From NCBI RefSeq assembly GCF_001278075.1, contig NZ_CP011340.1, forward strand, positions 1,178,001-1,242,000: 64,000 bases of DNA, read 5' to 3'. The notes under the pieces were generated by a model. That model searched no databases, was not told where the DNA came from, and saw nothing but the letters and a program-made list of their open reading frames with translations. The stretch comes from Streptomyces pristinaespiralis. GTDB taxonomy: Bacteria > Actinomycetota > Actinomycetes > Streptomycetales > Streptomycetaceae. Within the stretch, counting starts at the first letter, position 1; each line of letters begins with the position of its first letter. This document shows positions 33,528 to 42,445 of this stretch, in pieces. The translations under genes and the position numbers were made by a program.

Positions 33528-34573
33528 GGTGTGCTCCTGACGGCCGGTTCGGACGGTTGTGCGTGATCCTCGGTGGTGCCTGTCGCCGGTTTGTCGAGTG
33601 GACCACCCGGGGGCAGTTCGCCGATCCGGCGGCAGGCGGCCGTGCCGGCGTCGGCCAGTGGCAGCGGCTCCGGGGTCCACGTCTCGCACGTGGGCTCGCT
33701 GTGGGGGCAGCGTGCCGTGAACGGGCAGCCGGGAAAGGCGTCCGCGAGCGACGGGGGCCGGCCGGGTATCGGACGGATCGCCCGTGGTGTCCCGCCCAGT
33801 TCGGGCGAGCAGTCCAGCAGGCCCCTGGTGTACGGGTGCCGGGCGTGGGCGAAGAGGCGTTGGGCCTGCTGCTCCTCGACGACACGGCCCGCGTACATCA
33901 CATACACGCGGTCGCAGTAGGCCGCGGCGAGGTGCAGGTCGTGGGTGATGAACAGCATGCCCAGCTCCCGCTGTTCGCGCAGCCGGCGCAGCAGGGCGAG
34001 GATCTCCGCCTGGGTGGTGACGTCCAGGGCGCTGGTGGCCTCGTCGGCGAGGAGCAGACGCGGCTCGGCGGCGAGCGCACCGGCGATGACGACGCGCTGC
34101 AGCATTCCTCCTGACATCTCGTGCGGCCGTTGCCTGACGCGCCGTTCGGGGTCGGGCAGGCCGACGGCGTCGAGGAGTCCGATCGCGGTCCCCAGCGCTC
34201 TGCGCCGCTCCCTACCGGAGCCTTCACCGGGGCGGACCAGCCTTTCGACGAGGAAGTCCCCGACCCGGCGCACGGGATTGAGGGCGGAGCGCGGGTCCTG
34301 GTGGACCATGGCCACCGTGCGGGCACGGTGCTCGCGCAGGCGCGTGCCGGTCATCGGCAGCACGTCCGCGCCGTCGACCAGCACCCTGCCTTCCGTCCGC
34401 GCGCCGTCGGGCAGGATGCCCAGTGCGGCCTTCGCGGTGGTGGACTTGCCCGAGCCGGATTCACCGACGAGGCCGACGACCTCACCGGTGCGGACCTGGA
34501 GGGACACCTCCGCCAGCAACGGTCGGGCGGCGCCCGGCAGATGTACGGTCAGGTTCTCGATGTCGAGCAGCAT
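33524..34573 (-). CDS. Peptide/nickel-type ABC importer ATPase (DppD/OppD-like)
   Basis: A 349-residue partner ATPase. Walker A GESGSGKST near 38, Q-loop MVHQDPRSALNP, the divergent signature MSGGMLQRVVIA usual for DppD, and Walker B LLLADEATSALD. The C-terminal oligopeptide domain has the CPF-x3-CPHSEPTC cysteine cluster and a further Cys, which in the family can bind an iron-sulfur cluster. A Pro/Thr-rich tail of about 25 residues follows. Five bp separate it from the permease gene. Confidence 0.92.
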   Translation of the reverse strand: MLLDIENLTVHLPGAARPLLAEVSLQVRTGEVVGLVGESGSGKSTTAKAALGILPDGARTEGRVLVDGADVLPMTGTRLREHRARTVAMVHQDPRSALNPVRRVGDFLVERLVRPGEGSGRERRRALGTAIGLLDAVGLPDPERRVRQRPHEMSGGMLQRVVIAGALAAEPRLLLADEATSALDVTTQAEILALLRRLREQRELGMLFITHDLHLAAAYCDRVYVMYAGRVVEEQQAQRLFAHARHPYTRGLLDCSPELGGTPRAIRPIPGRPPSLADAFPGCPFTARCPHSEPTCETWTPEPLPLADAGTAACRRIGELPPGGPLDKPATGTTEDHAQPSEPAVRSTP

Positions 34574-34578
34574 GGCGG

Positions 34579-35430
34579 CTATCTCCTGGATCCGAGCCGG
34601 TCGGCGGCGCGGACCCCGACGACGTTGAAGGCCACCACGACGGCGGCGATGGCGGTGCCCGGCACCAGCGCGGGCAGCAGGGCGCCCTGCACGATCGCCG
34701 ACTGCCCCTCCTGCACCATCAGCCCCCAGTCGGAGCTGGGCGGCTGGGCGCCGAAGCCCAGATAGCTGAGCGTCGCGAGGCTCATCAGGGCCTCGCCGAA
34801 CAGGACGACGAGGTAGCCGGCGATCGACCGTGCGAGGTTGGGGACGAGGTGGCGCACACAGATCCGCGCGCCGCCCATGCCCTGCACCCGGTAGGCGTCG
34901 ATGTACGGCTTCGCCCGCTCGGAAAGGGCGACACTGCGGGTGTACTTGGCGATCGTGGGGGCGAAGGCGAGACCGAGCCCCAGCACGGACGTGGTCGTCC
35001 CGGCGCCGAACACGGCGATGATCAGGACGACGAACAGCAGGCCGGGGAAGGCGTACATCACGTCCGTGGCACGCGACACCAGCGTGTCCACCCAGCCGCC
35101 GCGCCAGGCGGCCAGGGTGCCGAGGGCGACGCCGAGGACGGACGCGAACGCCAGCAATAGGACCGGTGCTATCAGGCTCGTCCGGGTGCCGTACAGCACG
35201 CGGGAGAGCAGGTCCTGGCCGGACGCGTCGGTGCCGAGCGGATGTTCGGCGCCGGTGCCGACGAGGGAGGACGACAGGTCGACGGCGTCCGGCGGGTACG
35301 GGGCGAGCAGTGGGGCGAACACCGCGGCGAGCACCACCAGTCCGAGGAATCCGGCCGCCACGACCGCTCCGGCGGAGCGGCGGGAGCGATGGGCGACGGG
35401 CAGCAGCCCGCCGGCGGGGACCGCGGTCAT
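34579..35430 (-). CDS. ABC importer permease (DppC-like)
   Basis: A 283-residue membrane protein. N-terminal OppC-type segment with PLLAPYPPDAVD and HPLGTDASGQDLLSRVLYGTRTSL, five to six helices, and the coupling EAA-like loop QGMGGARICVRHLVPNL. It begins with an ATGA overlap with the dppB-like stop. It forms the channel with the gene at 35427-36380. Confidence 0.93.
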   Translation of the reverse strand: MTAVPAGGLLPVAHRSRRSAGAVVAAGFLGLVVLAAVFAPLLAPYPPDAVDLSSSLVGTGAEHPLGTDASGQDLLSRVLYGTRTSLIAPVLLLAFASVLGVALGTLAAWRGGWVDTLVSRATDVMYAFPGLLFVVLIIAVFGAGTTTSVLGLGLAFAPTIAKYTRSVALSERAKPYIDAYRVQGMGGARICVRHLVPNLARSIAGYLVVLFGEALMSLATLSYLGFGAQPPSSDWGLMVQEGQSAIVQGALLPALVPGTAIAAVVVAFNVVGVRAADRLGSRR

Positions 35431-36380
35431 GCGGGACTCCTCACGGCCTTGAGTCGGGGATCGAGCAACGGGTGCACCAGGTCGACGACGGTGGTGACCA
35501 CGACATAGCCGGTGACCATCAGCAGCAGGACCGCCTGGGCGACCGGGAAGTCATGGCTGTTGATCGCGCCGACGAGCAGGGAGCCGATGCCGCTCAGCCC
35601 GAAGACGGTCTCGATGGCGACGGTCCCGGCGAGCATTCCCGCGGTGACCAGGCCGCACATGGTGATGATCGGTCCCAGCGCGTTGCGCAGGACGTGCCGG
35701 CGGACGATCTCGCGCTCCGGGATTCCGGAGGCGCGGGCGACGGCGACATGGTCGGCCGCGCCCGCGTCCACCATGGCCTGGCGAGTGACCCGGCTGATGA
35801 CGGCGAGCGCTCCGAGCGCCATGGCGACGGCGGGCAGGGTGAGGTGGTGGACGGTGCCGGCGAAGCCTTCACCGCTGCCGGTCACCGGGAACCAGCCGAG
35901 CCGGACCCCGAACAGGGCGACGAGGGCTATGCCGCCGACGAACGAGGGGACGGACGCGGCGAGGGTGGTGCCGCCGACGACCGCGGAGTCGACCCAGCCG
36001 CCGCGGCGGACCGCGGCGAGGATCCCCGCGCCGACGCCCAGCACCACGAACAGGACGGTGGCATAGGCGACGAGGGCGAGGGTGGTGGGGAACCGGGCCG
36101 CCAGCAGATCGGCGACCTGGTCCCCGTACTGGAAGGAGCGGCCGAGATCGAGGTGAAGGCAGTCCCAGAGCCAACGGCCGTACTGGACGACCAGCGGCTC
36201 GTCGAGGTGGTACTGCTCCCGGACGGCGGCCAGCCGCTCGGGGGTGAGCTTGTCGCGGCCCCCGGCCAGGAAGACGGCGGGGTCACCGGGGGCGGCGTAC
36301 ACGGCGGCGAAGATCACGAAGGAGGCGGCCAGCAGTGTGGCGAACAGTCCTGTGAGCCGTCGCCCGATTGCGGCGATCAT
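35427..36380 (-). CDS. ABC importer permease (DppB-like)
   Basis: A 317-residue membrane protein with the DppB-type N-terminal helix, the periplasmic-side YHLDEPLVVQYGRWL segment, six helices, and the coupling loop ASGIPEREIVRRHVLRNAL. It lies 12 bp downstream of the binding-protein gene and overlaps the next gene by 4 bp. Confidence 0.93.
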   Translation of the reverse strand: MIAAIGRRLTGLFATLLAASFVIFAAVYAAPGDPAVFLAGGRDKLTPERLAAVREQYHLDEPLVVQYGRWLWDCLHLDLGRSFQYGDQVADLLAARFPTTLALVAYATVLFVVLGVGAGILAAVRRGGWVDSAVVGGTTLAASVPSFVGGIALVALFGVRLGWFPVTGSGEGFAGTVHHLTLPAVAMALGALAVISRVTRQAMVDAGAADHVAVARASGIPEREIVRRHVLRNALGPIITMCGLVTAGMLAGTVAIETVFGLSGIGSLLVGAINSHDFPVAQAVLLLMVTGYVVVTTVVDLVHPLLDPRLKAVRSPA

Positions 36381-36392
36381 GGTGGGCTCAGC

Positions 36393-38033
36393 TCACTTCG
36401 CCCCGAGCGCTGCGGCCCAGGGGTAGTAGAGGTACGCCATGGACGCGGGCGGGCCGGTCAGCTTGTCGTCGATGACGAGGGCCGTGGGCGTCTGTGCGAC
36501 GGGGATCCACAGCGCGGCTTCGCTGAACCGGCGCTGCACGTCGATCACGAGCGCGGCGCGCTTCTTGTCGTCCAGCGTCCGCATCGCCTCCTTGACCTTG
36601 CTGTCGTAGTCAGGGCTGCTGAAGCCGATCCAGTTGTTGGAGCTGTCGGAGAGGCCGTTGTCGTAGAAGCCGATGGGGTCGCTCTTGGAGATGTACCAGT
36701 CGGCGACGAGCACATCGATGCCGGCGCGGGCCTCCTTGTCACCGTAGAACTCGCCGTACTCGGCGGGCGGGACGGTCTTGATCTGGCCCTTGAGGCCGAT
36801 CTGCTGGAGCGCGGCGCGGACGGCGTTGGCGATCACCAGGCGGCCCTGGCTGCTGTCCGTGCCGATGACGATCGGCTTGTCGGGAGCCGCCTTCGCGTTC
36901 TCCACGAGCTTCTTCGCGGCGGCGATGTCGCCGGCGCCGGGCCGGGCCGGAGCTCCCGTGAGCTGCTTCTGGGCGGCGGCGAAGGCCTCCTTCTCGTAAC
37001 CCCAGGCGCCTGATCCGACGGGGGTGGCCCACGGCTCCACGAGACCGCCGTAGCCGGACCGGGCGATGCCCGCGCGGTCCAGGGCGAGCGCGAGGGCCCT
37101 GCGGATGTCCGGGTCGGCGAGGCCGCCGCGCTCCGTGGGGATCAGGGCGAGGGCGGCGGTGCTCGGTCCGTAGTGCTGATCGAGTCCCTTGGTGCCGCGC
37201 AGGGCCGCGGCCGTGCTGATGGAGTCGGCGTACGTGCCGTCGGCGGCGCCGGTCTTCAGGGCGTTCACCATGGCGCTGTCGTCGGCCCAGCGGAAGACCA
37301 CCTGCTGGGTGAGAGGCTTCTCGCCCCAGTAGGAGTCGCTGCGGTTGATGACGATCGAGTCGCCGGACTTCCAGTCGCCGAGCCGGTAGGGGCCCGAGCA
37401 GGCGTCGGGCCGGCCGGGCGTGCCGAACTCCTTGCCGGCCTTCTCGACCTGCTCGCGGTTGTAGACCAACCCCGCGTCACCGGCCAGCGCCTTGGTGAAC
37501 AGCGCGTCCGGCTGCTTGAACGTGATGGTGATCTCGAGGTCACCGGTCCTGGTCATCTCCGCGACGTTCGCGAACTCGTCGGACTGCTCCATCTCCGGCC
37601 GGGCGTGGCGCCGGAGGCTGAACAGGACGTCGTCCGCCGTCATCGCGGAGCCGTCGTGGAAGACGACGTCGTCGCGCAGGGAGAGGACGAGGGTCTTGTC
37701 GTCCGGTCCGGTGGCCTGCCGGACCAGGGAAGGCTTCACGGACATGTCGGGCCGGAGCTGGTACAGCCGCTCGCACACGTTGCTGAGGACGGTGCGGCCG
37801 GCGCTGCCGCCCTGGGTGTCCAGGTCGAGGGAGTCGGGTTCGTCCTCCAGCAGCCAGTTGACGGTGGAGACCTCCCCCTTGGCCTTGGCGGTGGTGGGGG
37901 TGAGTGCGAGCTGTGCGGCGTCGGCGGTGGCGCCGGCTCCCGTCGGACGGGTGGTGTCCGCGCCGCTGCACGCGGTGGTGAGGGCCATCGCCCCGGCGAG
38001 GCCGGCGGCGGCGACGGTGGTTCTGAGCTTCAT
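36393..38033 (-). CDS. Substrate-binding lipoprotein, family 5 (DppA/OppA-like)
   Basis: A 546-residue secreted lipoprotein that captures the importer's substrate. The signal peptide ends in the lipobox LTTAC (Cys22). The family 5 core includes SNVCERLYQLRPD and VVFHDGSAMTADDVLFSL. The start overlaps the C45 gene stop by 4 bp. Ligand not predictable; the paired hydrolase suggests an N-acylated or beta-lactam-like or peptide compound. Confidence 0.92.
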   Translation of the reverse strand: MKLRTTVAAAGLAGAMALTTACSGADTTRPTGAGATADAAQLALTPTTAKAKGEVSTVNWLLEDEPDSLDLDTQGGSAGRTVLSNVCERLYQLRPDMSVKPSLVRQATGPDDKTLVLSLRDDVVFHDGSAMTADDVLFSLRRHARPEMEQSDEFANVAEMTRTGDLEITITFKQPDALFTKALAGDAGLVYNREQVEKAGKEFGTPGRPDACSGPYRLGDWKSGDSIVINRSDSYWGEKPLTQQVVFRWADDSAMVNALKTGAADGTYADSISTAAALRGTKGLDQHYGPSTAALALIPTERGGLADPDIRRALALALDRAGIARSGYGGLVEPWATPVGSGAWGYEKEAFAAAQKQLTGAPARPGAGDIAAAKKLVENAKAAPDKPIVIGTDSSQGRLVIANAVRAALQQIGLKGQIKTVPPAEYGEFYGDKEARAGIDVLVADWYISKSDPIGFYDNGLSDSSNNWIGFSSPDYDSKVKEAMRTLDDKKRAALVIDVQRRFSEAALWIPVAQTPTALVIDDKLTGPPASMAYLYYPWAAALGAK

Positions 38034-39241
38034 GCTGGGCTCCTGAGCGGGGAAGGACGAAGAGCGGAAACAGCGTCAGTTCGGGGCGTGGGGCCGTCGT
38101 AGAGATTCCAGGGCAGGTGTTGGTACTCGCGGTCGCAGGGCGTGCCGGCCGTGACGTGGTAGTCGCCGGTGGTGAGGTCGACGCACGAGGAGACGAGCGT
38201 CTGCCACTGCTTGACCTGCGGTCTTCGCGGGTCGATGTGGGTGCACAGCGACTCGGGGTGGCCCAGGTGGTCCGACATCGCCTGCTTGATGAGCTTGCGC
38301 GACTCGTCCGCGCCGGTGGACCCGCGCAGCAGGCTCAGCCCCTCCTGCGCGCGGGGCACGCGCACCAGGGAATCGGCGGCCATCGGGCGGTAGTCAGCGG
38401 CGAGAGCGGCGGGGACTCCCGCCTGGTAGTGGTTGCCGTGCACCAGCAGGCCGTCGGTCGGGTACATCCAGCCGTGGCCGGCCGGCGTGGTCTCCAGATC
38501 GATGGCGAATCCCTCCCGGCAGGTCAGCAGCGCGTTGCTGGCGATGTGCGCGCGGGTGCGGCAGAGCTCGTCGAGGGCGTCGGTGATCGTGGCGCGGTCG
38601 AGGACGCTGCGCCGGATCACGGTCTGCGGGAGGCCGACCGTGTCGTCGAAGCGGCCGCCGAGCCCGTTGGCGTTGAGCGCGATCCCCGCGGAGTTGGCGC
38701 CCTGGCGGCCGATCTGTCCGGCCTCCACCTGCATGACGACGGTCGGTTTCGGCGGCTGGACGACGCGGATCATGACGACGGTGTCCGCCACCCCGGCCCG
38801 CCAGTCCCAGTTCTGGCCGGCCCAGACGTGCCCGTCGCCGCTGGCCGGGCCGTACGCGGCGAACGAGGTGCAGCCGTCCGGCGGCTCCTCCTGCGGGACC
38901 TGGGTGCCGGGGCCGTCGTGCTCCCGCATCCGTGCGAAGGAGTCGTCGTAGATGACCTCGCCGCGGGCGTTGAGGGCGAGTATGTCGAGCAGGCCGACGC
39001 CTGCGCCGTCGGCGATGCCCTGCATCTCCTCCAGGAGATGGGGTGCGTAGGCACGGACGGGCTCGAGCCAGCGGGCCGCCCGGGAGGTGACCTGCTGCCA
39101 GGTCAGCCCGGAGGACGATCCGAACGCCTCCGCGTAATAGGCGAGAGCGGTCCCGATCTGCGGGGCGACCGCCTCGCCGTACCGGCGGCCGCGCTCGACT
39201 GGGGTCCCCGACACCTCGATGACGGGAAGGGCGTGTTTCAT
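38030..39241 (-). CDS. C45-family autoproteolytic acyltransferase/hydrolase
   Basis: A 403-residue N-terminal-nucleophile hydrolase related to fungal acyl-CoA:isopenicillin N acyltransferase. The self-cleavage site is Gly123-Cys124 (PPDGCTSFAAYG), giving a small alpha chain and a beta chain with Cys124 as nucleophile. WAGQNWDW and NSAGIALNANGLGG are conserved in the family. ATG 39241 has GGAG about nine bases upstream, chosen over the longer open frame. No signal peptide, so it probably acts inside the cell on imported compounds. It is the first gene of the importer operon and is divergent from an RpiR regulator. Confidence 0.9.
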   Translation of the reverse strand: MKHALPVIEVSGTPVERGRRYGEAVAPQIGTALAYYAEAFGSSSGLTWQQVTSRAARWLEPVRAYAPHLLEEMQGIADGAGVGLLDILALNARGEVIYDDSFARMREHDGPGTQVPQEEPPDGCTSFAAYGPASGDGHVWAGQNWDWRAGVADTVVMIRVVQPPKPTVVMQVEAGQIGRQGANSAGIALNANGLGGRFDDTVGLPQTVIRRSVLDRATITDALDELCRTRAHIASNALLTCREGFAIDLETTPAGHGWMYPTDGLLVHGNHYQAGVPAALAADYRPMAADSLVRVPRAQEGLSLLRGSTGADESRKLIKQAMSDHLGHPESLCTHIDPRRPQVKQWQTLVSSCVDLTTGDYHVTAGTPCDREYQHLPWNLYDGPTPRTDAVSALRPSPLRSPA

Positions 39242-39275
39242 CGCGAGGACTCCTCGGGACACAGGTGTGCTGTAA

Positions 39276-39292
39276 TGTTCATTTCGAGAACA
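39276..39292. promoter_or_regulatory. Inverted repeat in the C45-RpiR divergent promoter region
   Basis: TGTTC-N7-GAACA, in a 113-bp AT-rich intergenic region between the divergent genes; candidate RpiR operator. A second partial repeat, GTAACGGCCGTAACG, lies nearer the RpiR start. Confidence 0.4.
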
Positions 39293-39354
39293 CGAGATCC
39301 TGGAACGGAATACACACGAGCGTAACGGCCGTAACGTAGGAGTCAATACCTGTA

Positions 39355-40269
39355 ATGAAGAATCCAGAATCCGGCAGCGCCGCGCCCGGTGGTCTGACCC
39401 GCCTGCGCGCCACCGTGCGCGACCAGTGGGACGAGCTGTCGGCCGCCGAGCGCACCGTCGCGCAGTACCTGGTCAGCGCGCCCGCCGAGCAGGTGATGTT
39501 CGCCAGCGCGCAGGAGCTGGGGACGGCCAGCGGCACCAGCAACGCCACGGTGGTTCGGGCCCTCCAGCGCCTGGGTTACGCCGGGCTGCCCGCGCTGAAG
39601 CGGGAACTGGCCGCGGACTTCACCTCGGCACTGGCGCCCGAGGTCCGGCTGAAACAGCGCATCGCGCATGTCGGGCAGGACCTGCAGACCATCTGGAACG
39701 ACGTCTTCGACGAGACGCAGGACCGGATCGACCAGTGCCGGCGCCTCACCGGGGCCGACGCCCTCCAGCAGGCCGTGGCCGCTCTCGCCGACGCCCGTGA
39801 GGTGCTTTGTTACGGCGTCGCCGCGTGCGAACTCGCGGCACGGCACCTCGCCCTGGCCCTCGGCCGTATCGGCCGCCGCGCGCGGTTCGTCGGCGCCACG
39901 GGGTTCGCGCTCGCCGACCCGCTGCTGTCACTGGCGCAGGGCGACACCGTGGTCATCTTCCAGCCCGGCAGGCCGCTGTCCGAACTCACGGTGCTGGTGG
40001 AGCGGGCGCGGTCGGTGGGCGCGAAGGTCGTGTTCGTGACGGACGAGCTGGGCGAGGCGTTCGAGGAGCGCGTCGACGCGATCCTCACCGCGCCCCACAC
40101 GCCGACCGGCATCACCAACGAGGCGCTGACAGGGCTCGTCGTCGCCGACGCGCTGCTGCTGGCCCTCACGACCCTGGACGAGACGCGCGCGGTCGAGCAC
40201 TCGCACCAGCTCACAGCACTGCGGGAACAGCTGCTTCCCCCGCGCGAGCAGCGCTCCAGGAAAGCCTGA
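39355..40269 (+). CDS. RpiR-family regulator with SIS domain
   Basis: A 304-residue regulator. The N-terminal HTH_6 region (LSAAERTVAQYLVSA, then SNATVVRALQRLGYAG) is followed by a sugar-isomerase (SIS) domain from about 120 (LADAREVLCYGVAACELAARH), which in this family usually senses a phosphosugar. It is divergent from the C45-importer operon and probably controls it, suggesting that the imported compound carries or yields an amino sugar. Confidence 0.9.
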   Translation: MKNPESGSAAPGGLTRLRATVRDQWDELSAAERTVAQYLVSAPAEQVMFASAQELGTASGTSNATVVRALQRLGYAGLPALKRELAADFTSALAPEVRLKQRIAHVGQDLQTIWNDVFDETQDRIDQCRRLTGADALQQAVAALADAREVLCYGVAACELAARHLALALGRIGRRARFVGATGFALADPLLSLAQGDTVVIFQPGRPLSELTVLVERARSVGAKVVFVTDELGEAFEERVDAILTAPHTPTGITNEALTGLVVADALLLALTTLDETRAVEHSHQLTALREQLLPPREQRSRKA

Positions 40270-40459
40270 GACAGCGGAAAGGGCGACGAACCGGCAGGAC
40301 GGCCTCACGGACCAGGCGCCAGGGCAAGGGACAGGGCAACGGACAGGGCACGCCGCCCGGACAAGGCGGCAGCGCGGGACCGGCAGAACGAGGCGACCGG
40401 CGCGGGACCGGTAGGACGAGACGAGCGGCGCGGGACCGCGGCGCATAGGCAGAACAGCC

Positions 40460-40513
40460 GGAAGGCCGTGGATCACGGGGGGGGTGTCACGCCCCCATGC
40501 CCCACGGCCTTCC
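40460..40513. terminator. Large hairpin between convergent rpiR and BCCT genes
   Basis: Outer 12-bp perfect stem (40460-40471 with 40502-40513) with an inner G-run/C-run helix. The 40270-40459 stretch before it is a non-coding, purine-rich run with degenerate GGCGCGGGACCGG-type repeats. Confidence 0.8.
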
Positions 40514-40578
40514 TCGGCCCTCGCGCGTTCGCCCGGCCACCGGCTCGTGGATGTCTCCCGGCCGCCCGTGACTTCCCG

Positions 40579-42366
40579 TCAGCCCTGCTCCGGGCGGTCC
40601 TTGCGTCGTTCCGGGTCCTCGTCCGACTCCGGCGGGGGCTCCTCCTCGACGGGGATCTGACCCGCCTCCGGGCCGGTTCCCGGGCCGATGCGGATCTCGA
40701 ACTCGCCCGCGTACTTCTCGTGTCCCGCGATCACCGCGGTCTCCACCGCCTCCTCCGCGATCTCGCCCCGGACGATCAGCGGGTCCTGACGCAGGTCGCG
40801 CATGAGGGCCACACACATGCCGATCATCACCAGCACGAACGGCGCCGCGACCAGGATGGTCAGGTGCTGGAGGCCGGCGAGCGCGTCCCCCTTGCCCTCA
40901 CCGACGAGGAGCATCACGGCGGCCACCGCGCCGGTCACCACGCCCCAGAAGATGACGACGACCCGCGCCGGTTCGAAGGTGCCCTTCTGGGAGAGCGTCC
41001 CCATCACGATCGAGGCCGCGTCGGCGCCCGACACGAAGAAGATGCCGACGAGGATCATCACCAGGAGGCTCATCACCGAGGCGATCGGGAACTCCTGGAG
41101 CACGCCGAAGAGCTGACCCTCCGGTGTCGTCTCGTCGCCCAGCCTCCGCTGTTCCTGAAGCCTCATGGCGGTGCCGCCGAAGACGGCGAACCAGATCAGG
41201 CTGACCGTGCTCGGCACCAGGATGACGCCGCCGACGAACTGACGGATGGTACGGCCGCGGCTGATGCGCGCGATGAACATGCCGACGAACGGCGTCCACG
41301 AGATCCACCAGGCCCAGTAGAAGACCGTCCAGCTGCTCAGCCAGTCCGCGACGTCACCGCCGCCGGTCGCCGCCTCCGTCCGGCCGGCCAGCTGCGGCAG
41401 TTCCTCGAAGTAGGAGGCGAGCGAGGTGGGGATCAGATCCAGTACGAGGATCGTGGGTCCGGCGGCGAAGACGAAGAGGGCGAGCACGATCGCCAGCACC
41501 ATGTTGGTGTTGGACAGCCACTGGATGCCCCGCTCCACACCCGACACGGCCGAGAAGACGAAGCACACGGTCAGCACCGCGATGATGGAGATGAGCAGGC
41601 CCGTACCCGCCTTCTCCATCCAGCCCAGCTCCTGGAACCCGCTGCCGATCTGCAGGGCGCCGAGGCCCAGTGACGTCGCGGAGCCGAAGAGCGTGGCGAA
41701 GATCGCCAGGACGTCGACCAACCGGCCCGGCGCCCCCTCCGCCCGCTTCTTGCCCATCAGCGGCTCGAAGACCGCGCTGATGTTCTGCCGCCTGCGGCGC
41801 CGGAACGTGCTGTAGGCGATGGCGAGGCCGACCACCGCGTAGATCGCCCACGGGTGCAGGGTCCAGTGGAACAGCGTGGTGGCCAGGGCCGTCTCCATGG
41901 CGTCCGCCGAGTCGATCGGGTCGGTGCCGGGCGGCGGCGTCGTGTAGTGCGCGAGTGGTTCGCTGACTCCGTAGAACATCAGGCCGATGCCCATGCCCGC
42001 GCTGAACATCATCGCGACCCAGGAGACGGTGCGGAACTCCGGTCCCTCGTGCTCCTGTCCGAGCGGGATCCGGCCGTAGCGGCTGACGGCGAGCCAGAGG
42101 GCGAAGACCACGAAACCCGATGCGGCCAGGACGAACGCCCAGCCGCCGTTGTGCATCAGGCCGTTCAGCAATGTGTCGGAGGCGCTCTCCAGCGTCTCCG
42201 TGAACACCGAGCCCCAGAACACGAAGGCGAGTGTCAGCACCGCCGTCACGCCGAACACCACCCGGTCCGTGACGGGTGCTCTGTCCTCGTGCGGATGGCG
42301 GCCCGGAAGCGCCGCCTTGACGGGATACCACAGCCGTTTGCCCGGCTTTTCTACGTCGCGCGACAC
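40579..42366 (-). CDS. BCCT-family betaine/choline/carnitine transporter
   Basis: A 595-residue Na+- or H+-coupled transporter for compatible solutes such as glycine betaine. Twelve helices are visible. The glycine-rich TM3 motif GMGIGLMFYGVSEP and the aromatic TM8 segment FYWAWWISWTPFVGMFIARISRGR are diagnostic. An acidic C-terminal tail of about 60 residues (VEEEPPPESDEDPE) could be an osmosensor, as in BetP. It starts at GTG 42366 with AAAGGTG upstream. Confidence 0.95.
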   Translation of the reverse strand: MSRDVEKPGKRLWYPVKAALPGRHPHEDRAPVTDRVVFGVTAVLTLAFVFWGSVFTETLESASDTLLNGLMHNGGWAFVLAASGFVVFALWLAVSRYGRIPLGQEHEGPEFRTVSWVAMMFSAGMGIGLMFYGVSEPLAHYTTPPPGTDPIDSADAMETALATTLFHWTLHPWAIYAVVGLAIAYSTFRRRRRQNISAVFEPLMGKKRAEGAPGRLVDVLAIFATLFGSATSLGLGALQIGSGFQELGWMEKAGTGLLISIIAVLTVCFVFSAVSGVERGIQWLSNTNMVLAIVLALFVFAAGPTILVLDLIPTSLASYFEELPQLAGRTEAATGGGDVADWLSSWTVFYWAWWISWTPFVGMFIARISRGRTIRQFVGGVILVPSTVSLIWFAVFGGTAMRLQEQRRLGDETTPEGQLFGVLQEFPIASVMSLLVMILVGIFFVSGADAASIVMGTLSQKGTFEPARVVVIFWGVVTGAVAAVMLLVGEGKGDALAGLQHLTILVAAPFVLVMIGMCVALMRDLRQDPLIVRGEIAEEAVETAVIAGHEKYAGEFEIRIGPGTGPEAGQIPVEEEPPPESDEDPERRKDRPEQG

Positions 42367-42445
42367 GGGGCACCTTTCATGAATCCGCGGAGCCGAATTT
42401 CACTCCCCGCTACCCCCTACCACACGAGTCACTCTCCTCCCGGTA

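Noticed and set aside
34423..37013. Long plus-strand frames over the importer permease and binding-protein genes
   Set aside because: Shadows of well-formed minus-strand genes; Arg/Gly/Asp-rich with no domains.
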